Part shown: positions 34,296 through 42,723 of the stretch, piece by piece
How positions within the stretch are numbered: the stretch's first letter is position 1
Layout of the letters: each line of letters starts with the position of its first letter
Origin: an uncultured Methanobrevibacter sp.
GTDB lineage: Archaea; Methanobacteriota; Methanobacteria; Methanobacteriales; Methanobacteriaceae
Direction of reading: 5' to 3'
NCBI RefSeq assembly: GCF_902788255.1
Contig: NZ_CADAJR010000016.1
Coordinates: forward strand, 1-47,267
Length of the DNA: 47,267 nucleotides
The notes under the pieces: model-generated
Told to the model about the DNA's origin: nothing
Databases searched by the model: none
What the model saw: only the letters and a program-made list of their open reading frames with translations
Made by a program: the position numbers and the translations under genes

Positions 34296-35327
34296 ATGAA
34301 GATATGGATTGATATTTCAAATGCGCCTCATGTAAGGTTCTTTAAGGATGTAATCAAATACCTTGAGGCTGAAGGTGAGGATGTCATTGTCACAGCAAGG
34401 CAATTTGGTGATATCCATAAGCTGCTTGATATGTATGATATTGATTTCATTTCCGTTGGAAAACATGGGGTAAGTCTATATGACAAGCTCCGCGAGAGTA
34501 CACAGAGAGTATACAATCTTGTAGACATTATTCATGGTGAAAGGGTTGATGTCGCCCTTAGCAAGCATTCCATTGAACTTCCAAGAATTTCTTTCGGTCT
34601 TGGAATTCCAAGCTTGTATGTTCTTGACAATGAAAAGGCCTTGGCTGCCAATAAGCTTACACTCCCGCTATGTGACAGAATCATCGCTCCAAACAGCATA
34701 GATTTCTGGCAACTGATGAAATTCGGTGCAGATCCAAACACTATCATTCCATATAACGGTACCTCTGAACTGATGCATTTTAAAAGCTTTGAATATAACG
34801 ATAACATTTTTGAAGATTTAAATCTGGATTTAAAACATTCAAAAACCATACTTATGAGGCCTGAACCTTCATTGGCATCATATCTTGATGTTGACTGCAG
34901 AAAGTCAGTCCTCTCACCTATCGTTGACGAGTTAAAGAATATTGCCAACATATTGATTCTTCCAAGATTCAAGGAACAGTCCGAGATATTTGAGGGAATT
35001 GAAAACGTTTCAATACTAAAACCTCCAGTTGATACATCAAGTATCATCAAGAAATGTGACCTTGTAATCGGTGCCGGAGGAACTATGAACAGGGAAGCTG
35101 CAATCCTTCAGACTCCTGTCATTTCATGCTATCCTGGTGAAACATTGTCCGTTGACCAGTATTACATCAACAAAGGCTTGATGTACAGGTCAAACAATCC
35201 AGATGATGTTATTGAAAAGGCACTCGATTTAATTGTCAATCCTGGTGAAAAAATTGAGATTGAAACCGATGATTTGTTCCAGGTGATAATTGACAATTTA
35301 TATGATTTGGCCAAAAATGGTAAATAG
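34296..35327 (+). CDS. DUF354 family protein (GT-B glycosyltransferase-like)
   Basis: I start at the second of two adjacent ATGs (34296), because GGGTGGT lies at the right distance and the family begins 'MKIWIDISNAPHVRFF'. The roughly 343-aa protein has a two-lobed GT-B-like pattern with 'DVALSKHSIELPRISFGLGIPS' in the first half and 'VIGAGGTMNREAAILQTPVIS' in the second, the latter resembling the nucleotide-sugar binding loop of UDP-GlcNAc epimerases and GT-B transferases. DUF354 proteins are archaeal and uncharacterised; a sugar-transfer role is inferred. A tRNA gene follows. Confidence 0.85.
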   Translation: MKIWIDISNAPHVRFFKDVIKYLEAEGEDVIVTARQFGDIHKLLDMYDIDFISVGKHGVSLYDKLRESTQRVYNLVDIIHGERVDVALSKHSIELPRISFGLGIPSLYVLDNEKALAANKLTLPLCDRIIAPNSIDFWQLMKFGADPNTIIPYNGTSELMHFKSFEYNDNIFEDLNLDLKHSKTILMRPEPSLASYLDVDCRKSVLSPIVDELKNIANILILPRFKEQSEIFEGIENVSILKPPVDTSSIIKKCDLVIGAGGTMNREAAILQTPVISCYPGETLSVDQYYINKGLMYRSNNPDDVIEKALDLIVNPGEKIEIETDDLFQVIIDNLYDLAKNGK

Positions 35328-35374
35328 TTTTTTATACTAATACATTCATATAATAATAATGTACTTTATTTTTT

Positions 35375-35447
<73 letters not shown>

Positions 35448-35478
35448 TTTTTTAAATAAATGAATTTGTGATTATAAT

Positions 35479-36561
35479 ATGTTGTTAATTGCTCAAAACC
35501 ACTTACAATTAATTGTAGAAGTAGGAATAATGCTATTTGTTACAATGGTATTTGCTCTTAACCTGATTCCATTATCACTCAGTGTCGTAACCTTTTTATC
35601 ATTGTTTCTCATGGGAGGTTTCACACTTATTTTTGGAGCGGACATTGCTCTTTTGGTAATTTCTTCAAGTCAGGCAGAGTTTACACACCCGTTCGGTCCG
35701 ATAGCATTGTTAGGTACTGTTGCAGCTTTAGCATCGCTGAAGGTGATGAAGGAATCGGGCGTTGATATACGGCCGCTTAGACGTTTTGTAATTTTATTTT
35801 TAATAGGTATCACTGTATTCGGTGGATTGATGCACAGGTCCTTTTTGATATTGTGGGTAATCGGTCTTTTCTTCGGATATCTGATGATTTCCAAATCATT
35901 CAGAGAAAAATCCATTTTCACCTTTAAAAGAATTATCGGATTTTTAGGTGTAATTGGAGTCGGTTTCGTTCTTCTTGAGGTCATAGCAAGAGTTACCGGA
36001 ATGACAATTTTCTCACCTATGCTTAGGTTTGGAAGGATTGAGCAATATTCCCTATCAAGTATCAAGACAGTACTTCAAAATATTCAGTTGATTGGTCACA
36101 ATGCACAGGCATCCTATTGGGGAGCGGAAGGTACAGCATTCGCTGAAGGTTATATCACATTGCCAATGCAGCTGGTACTTTTCTTCGGTCTTCCTTTCCC
36201 GATGTTTTTCGGTATACTTGTAAACCAGAAGGATACAATCGACTATATGCTTCCAGGTATCTTCGGATACGGTTTTGATTTCGGTATACTCGGATTGGCA
36301 GGTTTGATGCTGTTTGTAGTTGGAACCATTGTAATTGGTTTTAAGGTATTGAATAAATACAGAGAGAAAAGAGAAAAGAATAATAAAAAATACTTGGGAA
36401 GAGAAGTATTGTTAACAGGAGCATTAGCTTCATTCTGTGCACAATCTCTTATTGGACTATTTGTGTTCAACAGGACAATCAATGGTATGGCATTGCTGAC
36501 ATTCATATTCGTTGGCGCATTGATTCTAGCTAATGTCGTTACACTCAAAACAAGATCATAG
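35479..36561 (+). CDS. Polytopic membrane protein of unknown function
   Basis: The 360-aa protein has about nine hydrophobic helices with basic loops ('KYREKREKNNKKY' near residue 300). No transporter or enzyme motif is recognised. A conserved-looking hydrophilic stretch ('NAQASYWGAEGTAFAEGY', residues about 210-227) lies between helices and could be functional. It is the first gene of a tight run with DUF1890, DUF1894 and the methionine synthase. GTGAT precedes the start; the tRNA lies 31 bp upstream. Confidence 0.75.
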   Translation: MLLIAQNHLQLIVEVGIMLFVTMVFALNLIPLSLSVVTFLSLFLMGGFTLIFGADIALLVISSSQAEFTHPFGPIALLGTVAALASLKVMKESGVDIRPLRRFVILFLIGITVFGGLMHRSFLILWVIGLFFGYLMISKSFREKSIFTFKRIIGFLGVIGVGFVLLEVIARVTGMTIFSPMLRFGRIEQYSLSSIKTVLQNIQLIGHNAQASYWGAEGTAFAEGYITLPMQLVLFFGLPFPMFFGILVNQKDTIDYMLPGIFGYGFDFGILGLAGLMLFVVGTIVIGFKVLNKYREKREKNNKKYLGREVLLTGALASFCAQSLIGLFVFNRTINGMALLTFIFVGALILANVVTLKTRS

Positions 36562-36572
36562 AGGGTAGTTTT

Positions 36573-37031
36573 ATGAAAGCTTTAGTATTACTTGGATGTC
36601 CTGAGACTCCATCACAAACTCCACTGGCAGTTTATGTTTTTAACAAATTGACAAATTTAGGTTATGATACAACAATTGCGGCAAATCCTGCGGCTAAAAA
36701 ACTGGTTAAGATATCTGACCCTGAAGATTATTATCATTTGAACCTGGTTGATTTGGAAAGACTTTTAGGTGATATAAATCCGGGTGATTTTGATTTGCTT
36801 GTAGGTTTTGTTCACAAGGATGCGGCAGCATCATTTTTCGTAACATTTGAGCAAATATTGCAGTGCAAATCTCTTGCATTGGTATTTTCAAGAGATGCCG
36901 ATGAAGTTGCGGAATTTGTCAGTATGATAGAAGAGAGCGGAAGTGACGCAAGTATTGCAGCCGTTAGGGCTTTCCATAATCCTTCACCGATTAAAGTTAA
37001 ATTTGACAGAGCAATCAAGGAGATGGAATAA
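36573..37031 (+). CDS. DUF1890 family protein
   Basis: The 152-aa protein is specific to methanogens. It has a Rossmann-like start 'KALVLLGCPETPSQTPLAVYV', then 'DTTIAANPAAKKLVKISDP' and 'FDLLVGFVHKDAAASFFVTF'. It shares one base with the next gene (TAATG) and lies 11 bp after the membrane protein, so it belongs to this operon. The function is unknown; presence in methanogens suggests a link to C1 or cofactor metabolism, in keeping with the metE gene downstream. Confidence 0.85.
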   Translation: MKALVLLGCPETPSQTPLAVYVFNKLTNLGYDTTIAANPAAKKLVKISDPEDYYHLNLVDLERLLGDINPGDFDLLVGFVHKDAAASFFVTFEQILQCKSLALVFSRDADEVAEFVSMIEESGSDASIAAVRAFHNPSPIKVKFDRAIKEME

Positions 37032-37345
37032 TGTCTTTTTGTTTAGATACTTACTTACAACAGTCTGACAATTATGAAATCCATGCCTCAAAAGCAGGTT
37101 TTAAGGACTGTGCAATGATTATAAGATTCAAGGCTGATGATTTGGTCTACATCAAACCTGGTGATGAGGTGTTGGGTGTTCGCGTCATTGGAATTCCTCC
37201 GATACCAATAGGTTTTGACCATGAAAAGGGAACCGTGTTCCTGCCTTATACAAAACCTTGTCACGGAACTTCCGTTGTGGAATTGCCGATTGATGAGGAA
37301 GAAGTTGAAAAAATCAGAAAACTCGACACCGGTAAAGGCAAATGA
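37031..37345 (+). CDS. DUF1894 family protein
   Basis: The 104-aa protein is the usual neighbour of DUF1890 in methanogens. Visible segments are 'SFCLDTYLQQSDNYEIH', 'IKPGDEVLGVRVIGIPPIPIG' and 'VVELPIDEEEVEKI'. It is probably a small beta-rich soluble protein. Its stop overlaps the metE start by four bases (ATGA), indicating translational coupling. The function is unknown. Confidence 0.85.
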   Translation: MSFCLDTYLQQSDNYEIHASKAGFKDCAMIIRFKADDLVYIKPGDEVLGVRVIGIPPIPIGFDHEKGTVFLPYTKPCHGTSVVELPIDEEEVEKIRKLDTGKGK

Positions 37346-38286
37346 AATCAACAGTCGTTGGAAGCTTTCCCGTTGAAGTCAAAAAGGACACTTCAACTAA
37401 AAATAAATTATTAAGTGCTCTTGGAGCATATGATCCTTTTAAGCAATCCATTAAGGATAGTGTCATCGCTCAGCTTGATGCAGGAGTTGATATAATCTCC
37501 GACGGTCAGGTTAGAGGTGACATGGTTTCTATTTTTACAGAATTTATTCCCGGAATGAAGATTGTGGACGGTAACACTGAAATCATCTCAAAAATCAGAA
37601 AGCCGACTCAGGAAATTTCAATCAAGGACCTTCAATATGCAAAAAAGGTCATGAAGGATTATTATAATGGAAATATTCCTGAAGGATGCGGTGTAAAGGG
37701 AATTATCACTGGTCCAAATACTATTGTGCATTCCTCAAGGATTCAGGGATTTTATAAAAACAAGGAGGATGCCATAATCGATTTGGCACATTCACTGAAA
37801 TTTGAGGTTGAGGCAATCGTAAAAAAGGTTGAGCCGGTTTACATACAAATCGATGAGCCGTTTTTATCCACAGGAATGGTTGACATGAAAACCGCACGTG
37901 AGGCAATAGACATTCTCCATGACGGTCTTGATGTGCCTTTGGCGATGCATGTCTGCGGTATTTTAAAGGATGCCTTCAGTGACATTTCCAGATTCAATGT
38001 TGAAATACTTGATTTTGAATTTGCAGGAAACAATGTCAATCTGGATGTTTTGGAAAAGAACTATTCACTGGTTTCAGGCAAAAAGATAGGTTTCGGATGT
38101 GTTGATTCATCAGTTAACACTGTTGATGATAAAAATGATGTCGATGAGCTTGTCCAGAAGGCCATTGAAATAGTCGGAAGGGATAATCTGTTGCTTGATC
38201 CGGACTGTGGTCTTAGAAGGGCACCGAAGGACGTTGCATTCGATAAGCTTAAACTGATGAACCAGATTAAAGATAAATACAGCTAA
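37342..38286 (+). CDS. metE: Archaeal methionine synthase (MetE C-terminal-like)
   Basis: The 314-aa protein corresponds to the catalytic barrel of cobalamin-independent methionine synthase; in archaea this short form uses methylcobalamin or a methylated corrinoid protein as methyl donor (shown for Methanothermobacter MTH775). Motifs: 'TVVGSFPV' at the start, 'ISDGQVRGDM', 'IQIDEPFLS', zinc ligands in 'MHVCG' (H, C), and the later 'DPDCGLRR' cysteine. It lacks the N-terminal half of bacterial MetE, as expected. It is the last gene of the DUF1890-DUF1894 operon. Confidence 0.88.
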   Translation: MKSTVVGSFPVEVKKDTSTKNKLLSALGAYDPFKQSIKDSVIAQLDAGVDIISDGQVRGDMVSIFTEFIPGMKIVDGNTEIISKIRKPTQEISIKDLQYAKKVMKDYYNGNIPEGCGVKGIITGPNTIVHSSRIQGFYKNKEDAIIDLAHSLKFEVEAIVKKVEPVYIQIDEPFLSTGMVDMKTAREAIDILHDGLDVPLAMHVCGILKDAFSDISRFNVEILDFEFAGNNVNLDVLEKNYSLVSGKKIGFGCVDSSVNTVDDKNDVDELVQKAIEIVGRDNLLLDPDCGLRRAPKDVAFDKLKLMNQIKDKYS

Positions 38287-38296
38287 TTTTGATTTT

Positions 38297-38827
38297 ATGA
38301 CTAGATTTTGTCCAAATTGCGGTGAGCCATTAAAGGAGGATGCCTTGTTTTGTGCCAACTGTGGTGAACAGGTTTCCCCAAAGAAATCTTTTAGAAACTA
38401 TCTGATTTTGGCAGCCATTGTTGTCATTTTGGTTGTAGGTGTATCAGCTATTTTTTTAACCAATCAGACTCAAACCGTTACCGTTGACAATGTGCAATTT
38501 AAAATTCCCTCAGATTATGAAAAGGAACCCTTAAGAACAGATGTTAATTTTGATAAGAATGTCAAGTCAAGTTCCATGGGATGGAGCAATGACAAGCACT
38601 ATATAGAAATTGGTGTTTCAAGAACTCCTGGTGAGGGTGTAAACAGCGAAAAGGTCGCAGCAGGTTTGGGCGGAACACCGACTAAGATGTTGGGATATTC
38701 AGGTTATCTTTTGGAATTTGAAAATGAGGGTTATGCGTTCATTTTTGGTCTGAGGGATGAGGTTGTAATGGTATATGTCAACGATTATGATGCATTTGGC
38801 GATGTTGGGGTCGTTGGTCAAATTTAA
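38297..38827 (+). CDS. Zinc-ribbon, membrane-anchored protein
   Basis: The 176-aa protein begins with a double zinc ribbon 'CPNCGEPL' and 'CANCGEQV' (residues 5-24) in the cytoplasm, followed by one membrane helix (about 32-55) and an external domain of about 115 residues. That domain includes 'FKIPSDYEKEP', 'YIEIGVSRTPG' and 'YSGYLLEFENEGYAFIFGLRD', similar in style to PsbP/Mog1-like surface domains. The function is unknown. It shares domain style with the anchored proteins at 2073 and 11762. Confidence 0.75.
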   Translation: MTRFCPNCGEPLKEDALFCANCGEQVSPKKSFRNYLILAAIVVILVVGVSAIFLTNQTQTVTVDNVQFKIPSDYEKEPLRTDVNFDKNVKSSSMGWSNDKHYIEIGVSRTPGEGVNSEKVAAGLGGTPTKMLGYSGYLLEFENEGYAFIFGLRDEVVMVYVNDYDAFGDVGVVGQI

Positions 38828-38843
38828 ATTGATGGTTTGATTC

Positions 38844-38871
38844 CTCAAAAATCATGTCTATGACTTTTGAG
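38844..38871. terminator. Stem-loop between convergent genes
   Basis: A 7-bp stem CTCAAAA/TTTTGAG (38844-38850 and 38865-38871) lies between the zinc-ribbon gene and the convergent methyltransferase gene. It may end transcription from both sides. Confidence 0.4.
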
Positions 38872-38892
38872 AAAACCGGTATTTTTCAAACT

Positions 38893-39645
38893 TTAACGGT
38901 ATTCATGTTTAAAGTTTTTGTCATATAGCTTAGATGCATTAAACTCACCTGGGTCTAAGACATCTCCCACCACAATCATTGCAGTCTTTGTTATATTGGC
39001 ATCTTTAACTTTTCCTGCAATATCTGCGAGGGTTCCTCTAATTATTTGCTGGTCTGGCCAAGTTGCCTTTTTGACCACTGCCACAGGGGTAGTTTCCTCA
39101 TACCCTACAAGCAGTTCATCGACCACCTTGTCAATCATGCCTATGCCCAAGAAGATGCACATTGTAGCATGATGCTTTGAAAAGCTTGAAATGCTTTCTC
39201 CGGATGGTTTTGGAGTTCTTCCCTCAGGACGGGTGATAATGACACTCTGTGAGATTTCAGGTAGTGTCAATTCAGCTTCCAAAACGCTGGCGGTACCAAA
39301 CAGTGAACTTACGCCAGGAATGATTTCATATTCGATATCATGTTTTTTCAGCTCACGGATCTGTTCTGCTATTGCGCCGTATATTGAAGGGTCTCCTGTA
39401 TGTACACGTGCAACAAGTTTTCCTTCGTTTACCGCTTCAGTGATAATTCCGTCGGTTTCCTCAAGATTGAGGTATGCGCTGTTGTGAATTTCACAGTCTT
39501 CACGGGCAGGACTCAACACGTCCTTGTTTACAAGTGAACCTGCATAGATGATGACATCTGCCTCTTCAATGACTTTACGTCCTTTCACTGTTATTAAATC
39601 GGGATCTCCCGGTCCGGCACCAATAAAAATTACTTTTCCTTTCAT
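38893..39645 (-). CDS. cbiF: Cobalt-precorrin-4 C11-methyltransferase CbiF
   Basis: This SAM-dependent uroporphyrinogen-III-methylase-family enzyme acts in anaerobic cobalamin synthesis. The 250-aa protein shows 'VIFIGAGPGDPDLITVKG' at the N-terminus, 'DVIIYAGSLVN' (the 'AGSLV' element typical of CbiF/CobM), 'VARVHTGDPSIYGAIAEQ', 'EIIPGVSSLFGTASVLEAELT', then 'ATWPDQQIIRGTL' and 'AMIVVGDVL'. I start at the ATG at 39645; the in-frame TTG nine bases upstream is weaker. Its product supports corrinoid-dependent methyl transfer such as MtrA and the MetE reaction. Confidence 0.92.
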   Translation of the reverse strand: MKGKVIFIGAGPGDPDLITVKGRKVIEEADVIIYAGSLVNKDVLSPAREDCEIHNSAYLNLEETDGIITEAVNEGKLVARVHTGDPSIYGAIAEQIRELKKHDIEYEIIPGVSSLFGTASVLEAELTLPEISQSVIITRPEGRTPKPSGESISSFSKHHATMCIFLGIGMIDKVVDELLVGYEETTPVAVVKKATWPDQQIIRGTLADIAGKVKDANITKTAMIVVGDVLDPGEFNASKLYDKNFKHEYR

Positions 39646-39742
39646 GTAAATCAATTTGTTTTTAGTATTATTTAACGATTTTGTATCAATATTGACTTTT
39701 GTTTAGAGTAAACTTTATTAATTTCTAAGATAATTAAAAAAT

Positions 39743-40135
39743 ATGGATAATAAAGGTTTTATTTCAATAGAATATTTGTTTTCATTATTTATTCTTGTCA
39801 TTATTGCTTTAGGCTTGTTATTTTTCGCATCCTCTTCAATATCATCAAGTTTAAATATTGAAGATAGTGTTGCTCACAGGCTGATTCTTGATGATGTGGC
39901 AAATCAGATTGCCCAGGTTGACTCGAATGGTGTGGGGTACTCAAAAATCCTGAAATTGCCTTCAGACAGGGGATATTATGAAATAACTGTCGACAAGAAC
40001 AGGATGACAATGAAATTTTCAGACAAGAAGGGTGAATCGATGCTTATTCTTGCAGATATTGGCTCGAAATATACATTGGTCAGTGGAAGGAGTTATATGA
40101 TTTCAAAAACGTCAAAAGGTGTTGTGATATCATGA
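39743..40135 (+). CDS. Class III signal peptide protein, pilin-like (first of pair)
   Basis: The 130-aa protein starts MDNKG-FISIEY followed by a hydrophobic helix of about 20 residues. A glycine before the cut site and glutamate at position +5 are the hallmarks of archaeal type IV pilin-like/class III signal peptides cleaved by EppA or FlaK-type peptidases. The rest is a short hydrophilic domain with beta character. The leader is AT-rich with no clear ribosome-binding site. It overlaps the next pilin-like gene by four bases. It may form or prime a surface filament. Confidence 0.72.
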   Translation: MDNKGFISIEYLFSLFILVIIALGLLFFASSSISSSLNIEDSVAHRLILDDVANQIAQVDSNGVGYSKILKLPSDRGYYEITVDKNRMTMKFSDKKGESMLILADIGSKYTLVSGRSYMISKTSKGVVIS

Positions 40136-40629
40136 TTGACAATACGGGACAGGTTTCAGCCGAGTTTCTGTTTGTATTTGGTGTTTTGATATTGATTGTC
40201 ATGTTGAGTATAGTGTTTGTAAGTGACCAGCAGGAACTGAACATTGCAATGTCTGCGGCCCGAAGCGGTGCAATCGAAGGAGTGGGCACATCATCTTCAG
40301 CAATCTATCCGGAAGACACGTTCAGGGATTATTCGTATGATAAGGAATCCTTGCTCATGCCATATGATGTTAGAATAGTCAATGTGTCATATAATGATTT
40401 GGGATATGACGTAAACTATGAAAAGAATTGGATACGGTTTGAGGTTTATGCAAAAACCTCCGACCGCTTCGATAGCGATGAGCTGGTATCAATCGGTGAC
40501 AGGATTAACTATAACCTAAGAAAATCACTTGCGCTGAGCTTCAATTCAACCGCTTCGACAAACAAATTATATAATCCCGTTTTCTCCAATCATTATGTCT
40601 ACACAACCGCTAATGTTAAATGGGTTTAA
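40132..40629 (+). CDS. Class III signal peptide protein, pilin-like (second of pair)
   Basis: The 165-aa protein starts MIDNTG-QVSAEFLFVFG, giving a glycine at -1, Q at +1 and E at +5, followed by a long hydrophobic helix (about residues 11-30). The downstream domain of about 130 residues is polar with several NxS/T sequons ('NVSY', 'NSTA'), consistent with glycosylated surface pilins. It starts inside the end of the preceding gene, so the two are translationally coupled minor pilins or a heterodimer. No assembly ATPase or platform gene is in the window. Confidence 0.74.
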   Translation: MIDNTGQVSAEFLFVFGVLILIVMLSIVFVSDQQELNIAMSAARSGAIEGVGTSSSAIYPEDTFRDYSYDKESLLMPYDVRIVNVSYNDLGYDVNYEKNWIRFEVYAKTSDRFDSDELVSIGDRINYNLRKSLALSFNSTASTNKLYNPVFSNHYVYTTANVKWV

Positions 40630-40645
40630 GTATAAACTAATCATC

Positions 40646-41017
40646 ATGTCTAGATATGAAAAAGGTAAAAAAACTCTTGAAAGTATTCAGAACCGTTCAG
40701 TTGAAGAGATATTCAAGGAATTGGAGGATATTGCACCGGACCTCTCAAGGTTTGTGGTCGAGTTTCCATATTCTGAAATATACACACGCCAAGAGCTTGA
40801 CTTGAAGACACGTGAAATCTGTACAGTTTCAGCACTTACTGTTCTTGGAACAATTCCTCAATTGAAGGAACATATCAACGCCGCATTGAATGTGGGAAAC
40901 ACTCCAACAGAGATTGTTGAGATAATAATGCAGATGAGTGCATATTGCGGTTTTCCAAAATCCATCAATGCAATGATGGCTGCAAAGGAAGTTTTTGCTG
41001 AAAGGGATTTGCTTTAA
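40646..41017 (+). CDS. Carboxymuconolactone decarboxylase (CMD) family protein
   Basis: I start at the ATG at 40646 because the upstream frame overlaps the pilin gene and lacks a ribosome-binding site. The 123-aa all-helical protein shows the CMD pattern 'TREICTVSALTVLG', 'LKEHINAALNVGNTPTEIVEII' and 'AYCGFPKSINAMMAAKEVF'. The CxxC redox pair of AhpD-type alkylhydroperoxidases is absent (only isolated Cys), so a peroxidase role is unlikely and a decarboxylase or binding role is possible. It follows the pilin-like pair on the same strand. Confidence 0.85.
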   Translation: MSRYEKGKKTLESIQNRSVEEIFKELEDIAPDLSRFVVEFPYSEIYTRQELDLKTREICTVSALTVLGTIPQLKEHINAALNVGNTPTEIVEIIMQMSAYCGFPKSINAMMAAKEVFAERDLL

Positions 41018-41025
41018 GTGATAAT

Positions 41026-41280
41026 ATGTATGAACTTGACGGTTATGACATTTCCGATACCAATTATGATAAGATATGTCTGAACTGCCAGTTTTGGGAA
41101 TCAAATGTGCAGCTGTACGGTGCGGCTCAGGGAGTCATGTGCACAAGGGGAATGGGCCAGACAGGACCGAATGATTCCTGCAGCATGTTCCTGCCGAATA
41201 CCAGTGCAAGCGAACAGGACCTGAACAGATATTTTGAAAAGCAACAGAATTTGCATGTCTGGAAACGATCGAGGGATTGA
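41026..41280 (+). CDS. Small Cys-containing protein, 84 aa
   Basis: A short cytoplasmic protein with four cysteines ('CLNCQFWES', 'VMCTRGM', 'DSCSMF'), a spacing that could bind a metal or an Fe-S cluster. I do not recognise the family. A GTGAT site precedes the ATG, eight bases after the CMD gene. Its end overlaps the next gene. It may be an accessory of the CMD protein. Confidence 0.65.
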   Translation: MYELDGYDISDTNYDKICLNCQFWESNVQLYGAAQGVMCTRGMGQTGPNDSCSMFLPNTSASEQDLNRYFEKQQNLHVWKRSRD

Positions 41281-41596
41281 AATTACAGAAGAGACATTCG
41301 ATGCTATTGCATCAAAGCTACAGGATGATTTGGCTGAAGCCATCCAGGGTAAAAAACAGATTAGCGAGTATGAGCTCATTGTCTACAAGTACGTGTTCAT
41401 TTCAGAGCTGAAGATGCCTTTATTTGATGAAATGGAAATGGAAATCACCTCTGACTCATTTATAATTCATCTTATACCTGATGGTTTAATGTTATCTCAA
41501 CTGAAAAAACTGGACGAGGCATTTGACAGATTCAAGATTAGTTTTTTACCAAATTCATACAATCTTATCAAATTGAATTTCAAATTGTGTGATTAA
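41255..41596 (+). CDS. Small protein of unknown function, first of two tandem paralogues
   Basis: I choose the ATG at 41255 over an upstream TTG at 41234; it overlaps the previous gene by 26 bases. The roughly 113-aa product has an N-terminal helical part and a C-terminal part ('MEITSDSFIIHLIPDGLMLSQL', 'YNLIKLNFKL') that aligns by eye with the end of the next protein ('VKIDRNQFTIFLNDSLLDYHL', 'DVLINLNFIL'). No known domain is recognised. The ATG of the next gene follows directly. Confidence 0.6.
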   Translation: MSGNDRGIEITEETFDAIASKLQDDLAEAIQGKKQISEYELIVYKYVFISELKMPLFDEMEMEITSDSFIIHLIPDGLMLSQLKKLDEAFDRFKISFLPNSYNLIKLNFKLCD

Positions 41597-41965
41597 ATGT
41601 ATAGTGAAAAAGAAAAACAGGAACTTATGGATAATCTGGTTGAAATGGAAACCTTCAGAGTCGATACCGGCGATGAGGGCAAAATCCTTCAGGAAGATTT
41701 GAAAAAATACTTCATCAACGGTGAAGGTGATGTGGAGGATTTGATTTTCAGGATTGAACTCTACTTCTACGCCTTCAAACTGTTCTGCAGAAAACAGGTG
41801 AAAATAGACAGAAACCAGTTCACAATATTTTTAAATGATTCTCTTCTTGATTATCATCTGATTAATTTGGTAAAACAAGATTTGACCGAGTTTCAATTGG
41901 AAATTGAAGCGGTCAAGGAAAACAATGATGTTCTGATTAATCTGAACTTCATTTTACATTTCTAG
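41597..41965 (+). CDS. Small protein of unknown function, second tandem paralogue
   Basis: A 122-aa acidic protein with a helical N-terminus ('EKEKQELMDNLVEME') and the same C-terminal pattern as its neighbour. It starts directly after that gene's stop, so the pair is probably co-translated. It overlaps the convergent tatD gene by four bases. The family is unknown. Confidence 0.65.
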   Translation: MYSEKEKQELMDNLVEMETFRVDTGDEGKILQEDLKKYFINGEGDVEDLIFRIELYFYAFKLFCRKQVKIDRNQFTIFLNDSLLDYHLINLVKQDLTEFQLEIEAVKENNDVLINLNFILHF

Positions 41966-42723
41966 ATTTTAAATATTTTGCGGGCGTTGGCGGTGGTTAT
42001 CTCATCAACTTCGCTGACACTCATATCTTTTATTTCAGCAATTTTATGAACTGCCTTAACGACATTTACAGGTTCGTTTCTCTCTTCTTTTGTCATTGCA
42101 AGATATGGGCTGTCTGTTTCTGTTAGGACATAATCAAGATCTATTTTTTCTATCAAATCCTGATGATGCTTTGAATAACAGAGCATTGTGGAAAAGCTCA
42201 TGTATGAATCGTCACGGTTCATGATACGTTTTGCGGTTTTTAGGCTTCCTCCATAGCAGTGGAAAACGAAATAGGGGATGTTGTCATAGTCTTCAATGAT
42301 GTTCACGGCTTTTTTCTCACAGTCCCTTACATGCATCACTATCGGTACCTTATATTCATCCGCCAGTTTTAAAAAGCTTCTGAAAATCTCCTGCTGTCTT
42401 TCACGAAGTGTTTTATCTGTGACATAGTAGTAGTCCATGCCCACTTCTCCGATTGCAACGATGTCATCCAGATGTCTGCGGATGTTGTCATGTGCAATTT
42501 CGATATCTTCCTGTGTGGCATTCTGTGAGCTTACCGGATGAAAACCAAAAGTAGGATAGATGAATCCTTCATAATCCTTTGAAAGTTTTAGAACGTCCAT
42601 GTTGCTGTCATTGCTGTAGCCTGAAACAATTACGTGATTCAGTTTGTCCTTTGCTCTTGCAATGACCTCCTCACGGTCATGGTCAAAATCTTCAAAATCA
42701 ATGTGGCAATGTGTATCTATCAT
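41962..42723 (-). CDS. tatD: TatD-family metal-dependent hydrolase
   Basis: The 253-aa amidohydrolase-fold protein has 'MIDTHCHIDF' (H5, H7 metal ligands), 'AIGEVGMDYYY' (E), 'IVMHVRDCEKK' (H), 'FHCYGGS' (H) and 'TETDSPYLA' (D). TatD proteins are Mg-dependent DNA 3'-5' exonucleases or deoxyribonucleases involved in DNA repair and turnover. The length is normal. It begins directly after the stop of the cis-prenyltransferase gene (TAG-ATG), with which it is co-transcribed. No repair-operator site is visible upstream of this operon. Confidence 0.93.
   Translation of the reverse strand: MIDTHCHIDFEDFDHDREEVIARAKDKLNHVIVSGYSNDSNMDVLKLSKDYEGFIYPTFGFHPVSSQNATQEDIEIAHDNIRRHLDDIVAIGEVGMDYYYVTDKTLRERQQEIFRSFLKLADEYKVPIVMHVRDCEKKAVNIIEDYDNIPYFVFHCYGGSLKTAKRIMNRDDSYMSFSTMLCYSKHHQDLIEKIDLDYVLTETDSPYLAMTKEERNEPVNVVKAVHKIAEIKDMSVSEVDEITTANARKIFKI

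Noticed and set aside
40646-41017. AhpD-like alkylhydroperoxidase
   Set aside because: The CxxC catalytic pair is missing; only the general CMD fold can be claimed.
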